The notes under the pieces are model-generated. The model saw nothing but the letters and a program-made list of their open reading frames with translations. It did no database searches and was not told the DNA's origin. The position numbers were made by a program, and so were the translations under genes. From Oscillibacter sp. (GTDB taxonomy: Bacteria; Bacillota; Clostridia; Oscillospirales; Oscillospiraceae), in contig JAFSOM010000302.1 of assembly GCA_017447005.1 (NCBI GenBank), positions 1-9,742 on the forward strand: DNA of 9,742 nucleotides. Direction: 5' to 3'. Within the stretch, counting starts at the first letter, position 1. Each line of letters starts with the position of its first letter. This document shows, piece after piece, positions 6,597 through 9,742 of this stretch.

Positions 6597-6993
6597 TAAA
6601 GAACATATTGACCTTGCGCTGTACCGCATGGACAAGGCGGAAGAGGCGTTGACCGACGCGCAGGACGCTTTACGGCAGGGGAAATGCGCCAACGCCGCGA
6701 ACCGCTCCTATTACGCTTTTTTTCACGCTGTCCGCGCCCTTTTCGCGCTGGAATCGAAGGATTTCCGCAAACATTCCGGGGTAATCGCCAATTTTCAAAA
6801 GGATTACGTCAAAACCGGCGTCTTTCCCATCGAACTGGGGAAACATCTGCAAAGCGCGTTTAACCTCCGGACACAGAGCGATTACCGTGACTTTTACGTG
6901 TTGCCTAAAGAGAAAGTCACCGCGCAGGTCGCCAACGCGGAAGCGTTCGTTGCAACGCTGAAACGCTATCTGCTTTCGCTCATCTCCCCGTAA
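6589..6993 (+). CDS. HEPN-domain protein, probable RNase toxin
   Basis: The product has 134 residues from a TTG start. It is an all-helical HEPN protein: residues 5-30 are a first helix (DLALYRMDKAEEALTDAQDA), and the signature NRSYYAFFHAVRALF (38-52) supplies the R39-x6-H46 pair that forms the RNase site in HEPN dimers. The later motif SDYRDFYV (97-104) is typical of this group and offers tyrosines of the kind that MntA modifies in HepT-type toxins, though which one is used cannot be told. It resembles the general HEPN family (PF05168) more than DUF86. The 8-nt overlap with the transferase gene means they are co-translated. Its stop is 3 nt from the restored stop of the converging hsdR remnant. 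Confidence 0.92.
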   Translation: MYDKEHIDLALYRMDKAEEALTDAQDALRQGKCANAANRSYYAFFHAVRALFALESKDFRKHSGVIANFQKDYVKTGVFPIELGKHLQSAFNLRTQSDYRDFYVLPKEKVTAQVANAEAFVATLKRYLLSLISP

Positions 6994-6996
6994 AAC

Positions 6997-7643
6997 TCAC
7001 GCGCTTTGTCCTCCGTCATCATACAGGAAACCGTTCAATTCCGCAACTATTTTTTCAGGCGGTTTCCGAAAATTTTGTCAATGCGCCGGAATCCGCCTTC
7101 AGCTTGAAACCGCCCGTCCTCGTCGAACGTCGATTCCGTCAAGACCGATTCTTCCAGCAGATAGCGTTCCATGCGGCCAATCCAGCGCAATTCCTCCGGC
7201 GTGAAGTCGTGCGCGTCTTTGAGTTTCGCCACCGCCCCGCGTATGCGCTCCTCATGGTCGCGCAGTTCCGCGCCGATTGCGTAATGACGAATGCAGCTTA
7301 TAATGTCCGCCGCGATTTCCTGATTTTTCATCTGTGAAATTGCGCCGTTCAACTGCAAGAGCGTGAACCCTTCCCGCTCCAACGTCAAGCTCAACTGCTT
7401 CAGGCTTTCGCGGTTCAGTTCGCCCGGACGCGTACACATACGCGAACCGGACGCCGCATCCGTTGGCCACTCCGCGATTGCAAGATTACGCCCTTTGGCG
7501 GGGCGGACGCCCTTGGAATAGCGCAGATTCTTTGTGTCCGCCTCCCATCCGGCCTTTTGCAGTTGCGCGTCAATCAGACGCCGCGCTTTCTCTTCCGGCA
7601 GTTGCGCGCCGGAATCGTCGCGGCGGTCGTTTTCCCATACCAT
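6997..7643 (-). pseudogene. hsdR: Internally deleted and frameshifted type I restriction HsdR
   Basis: The ATG at 7643 has GGAGG 7 nt upstream; an ATG at 7670 would add nine poor residues. The open frame gives 198 residues to TAG at 7047. Residues 14-65 match the start of HsdR (RRLIDAQLQKAGWEADT, RYSKGVRP, GRNLAIAEWPTD). Residues about 72-198 match the HsdR C-terminus of EcoEI type (DIISCIRHYAIG, HEERIRGAVAKL, FTPEELRWIGRMERYL, AEGGFRRIDKIFG). The nuclease and helicase core, normally several hundred residues, is absent without loss of frame; the join is near residues 62-75. Adding one base to the A6 run (7050-7055) extends the frame to KKIVAELNGFLYDDGG and a TGA at 6999-6997, the probable original end. 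It cannot cut or translocate DNA. No hsdM or hsdS is in the window. Confidence 0.8.
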
Positions 7644-7736
7644 CACGCCGCCTCCCTCCGTTCGCTTCATGTGGAAATCATAAGCGACAGGAAGCGTTTT
7701 GTTAAGATTCCGGCGCCGTTTATACGTTGGAAGGCG

Positions 7737-8093
7737 TCAGCGAAAAATAAGCTCCCGCAGGACTTCCGCCTCCGCCCGCGCTTTGCAAGCGTCCATGAGA
7801 CTTTCCCATAGCGCGTGGTCGCGGATTTTGAGTTCCTCCGTCGCGCCAGCCGATTCCGCCAGCGCGGGAAGCGTCCGTCCCATGCGCTCAACGGCTTCGG
7901 CCTCGACTTCTGACAGGTGACGGAACAACTCTCCGCTGACGCATAGCCGCGTCCACAGGACGGGGCGGCGTTCGCGCAGGTATTCCTGTCTCATAAGGCC
8001 GTATTTGCCCGGCGAACCTTCCGGTTTCCCGTCCAAATCCAGATTGGGAACCAGACAGTTCCCTTCCCGCCTGTAGGCCAGTTCGATGTCCAT
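7737..8093 (-). CDS. tnpV: TnpV-family transposon protein
   Basis: I start at the ATG at 8093, which has AAAGGAG 8 nt upstream; a start at 8123 would add ten residues upstream of that site. The 118-residue product fits the TnpV family (PF14198) of clostridial transposons and integrative elements: LVPNLDLD near the start, GKYGLMRQEYLRERRPVLW (29-47), LCVSGELFRHL (50-60), and the ending ATEELKIRDHALWESL...AEAEVLRELIFR. The family's role is not established. Its first 206 nt overlap the 3' end of the helicase/methylase fragment in another frame. Length is normal, so it seems intact. Confidence 0.82.
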   Translation of the reverse strand: MDIELAYRREGNCLVPNLDLDGKPEGSPGKYGLMRQEYLRERRPVLWTRLCVSGELFRHLSEVEAEAVERMGRTLPALAESAGATEELKIRDHALWESLMDACKARAEAEVLRELIFR

Positions 8094-8865
8094 TTTCAGC
8101 GCTCCTTTCGCCCGCTTTCTCACGCTCGTACTGTTTGACGGCTTTCTCGATTTCGCGCAGAACCTCCGCGCCGCACCCGTTGACCGCGCTTCCGAGCGCG
8201 GATATGACCTCCGGCGTGTTGAAGTCGAACACGCTCAGAAAATCGTCATGCTGGAAATACTCGTCCGGCTCCAGATTGCAACGCGACATCATCGCGTAAG
8301 CCATGCTGACGGACGCGGCGCGACGGAAAGAAACCTCCACGTTGAACTTGTCGAAACCGTCCAGAAAACTGCCGGGAACGGCGTCCAGAATATCCTCTTT
8401 GTGGTCGTTCCAGAACTCCAGCGCGAGACGCTCCGAAATTTCGTCCAGCCTCGCCGCCATATCGTCCTCGCCGGAACGTCCGAAACGCCTTTCCAGCGCC
8501 GCTGACACCGCGTCATGATATTCCTCCCGGTACTCCCACAGCCACGGACTCCTCGCGTCCGCGCCGCCTTCCGTGTCCGAAACGTCGAACAGATAACGCA
8601 AAACGGGCGGTGTCCCGCTGTTGTCCACAATGACGATACTCCGGCTTCCGTCACGGATACGCCGTCTCATCCGTCGTTCCCACAGGTCGGCTTCCGCGCA
8701 GGCGACGGCTTCCGGGCGTTGGGCGTAGATGAGCAGTTGCTGGTCAAACGGATACTTGTACAGGCGTCCCGCCATTGCCAGAAACTCCGTCCAGTCCTTG
8801 AAGCTGTTTGTTACCTGACAGGCGGCCTGTTCCGCTACTTTCGAGTATATTTGCTCTCTGGTCGT
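7888..8865 (-). pseudogene. N-terminal fragment of a large integrative-element helicase/methylase
   Basis: The frame encodes 325 residues when read from 8865. Residues 1-70 match the start of the very large helicase/DNA-methylase proteins of clostridial integrative elements (TREQIYSKVAEQAA, LYKYPFDQQLLIYAQRP, EADLWERRM). The expected ATG before TREQ is ACG (8865-8863), with AGGAG 8 nt upstream. The only later ATG, at 8775, would discard 30 conserved residues and has no ribosome binding site. Residues 31-250 are coherent (DVSDTEGG, RLALEFWNDHKEDIL, FNTPEVISALGSAVNGCG). After residue 257 it runs over tnpV as a Gly/Arg/Ser-rich tail and stops at 7888, far short of the family's usual length of well over a thousand residues. 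It is likely a remnant. It starts about 29 nt after the replication initiator, suggesting one former operon. Confidence 0.65.
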
Positions 8866-8873
8866 TCTTTTCT

Positions 8874-8878
8874 CTCCT
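8874..8878 (-). promoter_or_regulatory. Ribosome binding site ahead of an ACG codon
   Basis: AGGAG (8878-8874) is placed 8 nt before ACG at 8865, exactly where the family's ATG would be. No ATG, GTG or TTG lies in frame between the preceding stop TAG (about 8889) and the ATG at 8775. Confidence 0.6.
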
Positions 8879-8893
8879 TTCCAGCGCTACTTT

Positions 8894-9742
8894 TCACGCT
8901 TCATGCCAGTTTTTATAACGCTTCCGCGCCTTTCTCCGGCTTTTCTCCGACTGCGGGCCGCGCTGTAAAATCGAGTAGGAGTTGTACAGCGTGGACAGCG
9001 CGTAGGCGCGGACGTTGCGGATGTTCGGCGGGATTTGCGCCATGCATTTCAGGACATACGCCATATGCTTCCGTTCCAGTTTCTCGAAGCGGGACTGGAC
9101 GCAGGCTTGCGGAATGTCCTGTTGGTTAATCCGGATTTCACGGCGGTCGAAACAGCAGGCTTGCGCCATCATCTCAATGTAGCCCGTGATTTCCTCGCGG
9201 CGGTTCGGGTAGTCGCGCAACAGTCCCGCGTAGTCCACGTTGTCCTGTAGCAGTCCCCGCTTGATTTCCAGACGTTTTTCTTTTTCTTTGGCCGCCGTTT
9301 GTTCGGAGCCGCCCTCTTCGTATGAAGATACGCCTTCCGGATAGATGGATTGATTATAATGCAAAAACTCAGTATGTTTTTTATCAGTATAATTTCGGTC
9401 GGATTTGGGGACCTCAAGAGTCCCCGAAAGGGGAAGTCTTGAGGTTTGCTTTGAGGGAGTCTGCCCTCCGGGGGCGGCGGGGCCGAGGAGCAGGTCGCCC
9501 AGCCGCCGAACGCTGGCCGCGCACTCGCGGAGCAGGTCGGACAGGCCGCGCCGAACGGCGTCGGACGCTTCGGAATTGGCGCTGTCATTGGGCGCGTCGG
9601 TTTGCGCGGGCGTTGCGGGAGCGGCGTCCTGCGCGGGCGTCGCGGCTTCTTCCTGAACAGGCGGTTCGTCAACGTATTCGGACTGCGCGGGCGTTTCCGA
9701 AATTTCGATGGGGACGCTCTCTGTCTCCGCGAAATCCGTCGC
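8894..9742 (-). CDS. Replication initiator protein A with DUF6017-type C-terminus (5' end outside window)
   Basis: The frame is open from the right edge to TGA at 8896-8894, giving 282 residues of a longer protein; a TTG at 9364 is in the same frame and is not the real start. The first 65 residues are an acidic Pro/Ala-rich linker with three TPAQ copies. A stretch QTSRLPLSGTLEVPKSDRNY, then TDKKHTE, is typical of the joining region in RepA-like initiators of clostridial elements. The last 120 residues match DUF6017: DYAGLLRDYP, EITGYIEMMAQACC, REIRINQQDIPQACVQSRF, HMAYVLKCM, NIRNVRAYALSTLYNS. The N-terminal winged-helix domain should lie to the right of the window. Such proteins start replication of plasmids or excised elements. 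The C-terminus ends in a short basic tail (RRKARKRYK). Confidence 0.75.
   Translation of the reverse strand, partial: ATDFAETESVPIEISETPAQSEYVDEPPVQEEAATPAQDAAPATPAQTDAPNDSANSEASDAVRRGLSDLLRECAASVRRLGDLLLGPAAPGGQTPSKQTSRLPLSGTLEVPKSDRNYTDKKHTEFLHYNQSIYPEGVSSYEEGGSEQTAAKEKEKRLEIKRGLLQDNVDYAGLLRDYPNRREEITGYIEMMAQACCFDRREIRINQQDIPQACVQSRFEKLERKHMAYVLKCMAQIPPNIRNVRAYALSTLYNSYSILQRGPQSEKSRRKARKRYKNWHEA
9412..9444. repeat. Hairpin inside the replication initiator gene
   Basis: CCTCAAGA (9412-9419) pairs with TCTTGAGG (9437-9444), and TCCCC (9421-9425) pairs with GGGGA (9430-9434). A small internal loop separates the two stems and the apical loop is four bases (GAAA on the plus strand, TTTC on the coding strand). 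It falls in the segment between the linker and the DUF6017 domain. Confidence 0.7.

Noticed and set aside
6970..7025. Short minus-strand frame beginning MMTEDKAREFYGE
   Set aside because: The same DNA is better explained as the restored C-terminal tail of hsdR in another frame, running on into the HEPN gene.
7026..7067. Perfect 8-bp inverted repeat GGAAACCG / CGGTTTCC
   Set aside because: The loop is 26 nt, no T-run follows on either strand, and it lies inside the restored hsdR reading frame, so chance or coding constraint is enough.
1..9742. tRNA, rRNA and riboswitch genes
   Set aside because: I saw no cloverleaf, rRNA segment or recognisable riboswitch core on either strand by eye; a covariance-model scan would be needed to exclude small RNAs.

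Overview
The window looks like a GC-rich bacterial chromosome segment, probably from the Firmicutes class Clostridia. The evidence is the mix of clostridial-type mobile genes (a TnpV protein, a DUF6017-type replication initiator, the N-terminus of a large integrative-element helicase/methylase), frequent GTG/TTG starts behind strong Shine-Dalgarno sites, and GIGGG-repeat surface proteins. The genus cannot be read from the sequence.

Left half (1-5828): an envelope-sensing locus. On the minus strand, reading leftward from about 3384, there is a small-conductance mechanosensitive (MscS-family) channel, then a single-pass membrane protein with a large extracytoplasmic part, then a secreted surface protein with exact 29-residue repeats that runs off the window. 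The last two genes are separated by only 2 nt. On the plus strand, reading rightward from about 3464, there is a response regulator of unusual build (XRE-type helix-turn-helix first, receiver domain second). It overlaps by 4 nt a LytS-like sensor kinase with an N-terminal extracytoplasmic domain, seven further membrane helices, a His_kinase domain and a HATPase domain. The 263-bp divergent region holds a promoter for each direction. A 33-bp inverted repeat sits between them, and its two ends are the TTG triplets of the two -35 boxes. This is the most interesting part: a self-contained two-component circuit that appears to sit on a symmetric operator controlling itself and a channel/surface-protein operon.

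Middle (5829-6993): a long hairpin terminator, a small minus-strand gene broken by a one-base shift in a homopolymer, and a plus-strand nucleotidyltransferase/HEPN toxin-antitoxin pair (MntA/HepT type) with its own clear promoter.

Right half (6994-9742): minus-strand mobile and defence debris. Reading in gene order from the right edge there is a replication initiator A (5' end outside the window), the N-terminal part of a large integrative-element helicase/methylase whose expected ATG is ACG, a tnpV gene overlapping the tail of that fragment in another frame, and a type I restriction HsdR reduced to its N- and C-terminal ends by an internal deletion and then shifted by one base near its end. 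The restored hsdR stop lies 3 nt from the HEPN gene's stop, so the two converge. The region reads as an eroded integrative element beside a toxin-antitoxin module. Two of the lesions are one-base changes in homopolymers, so sequencing error must be excluded first.
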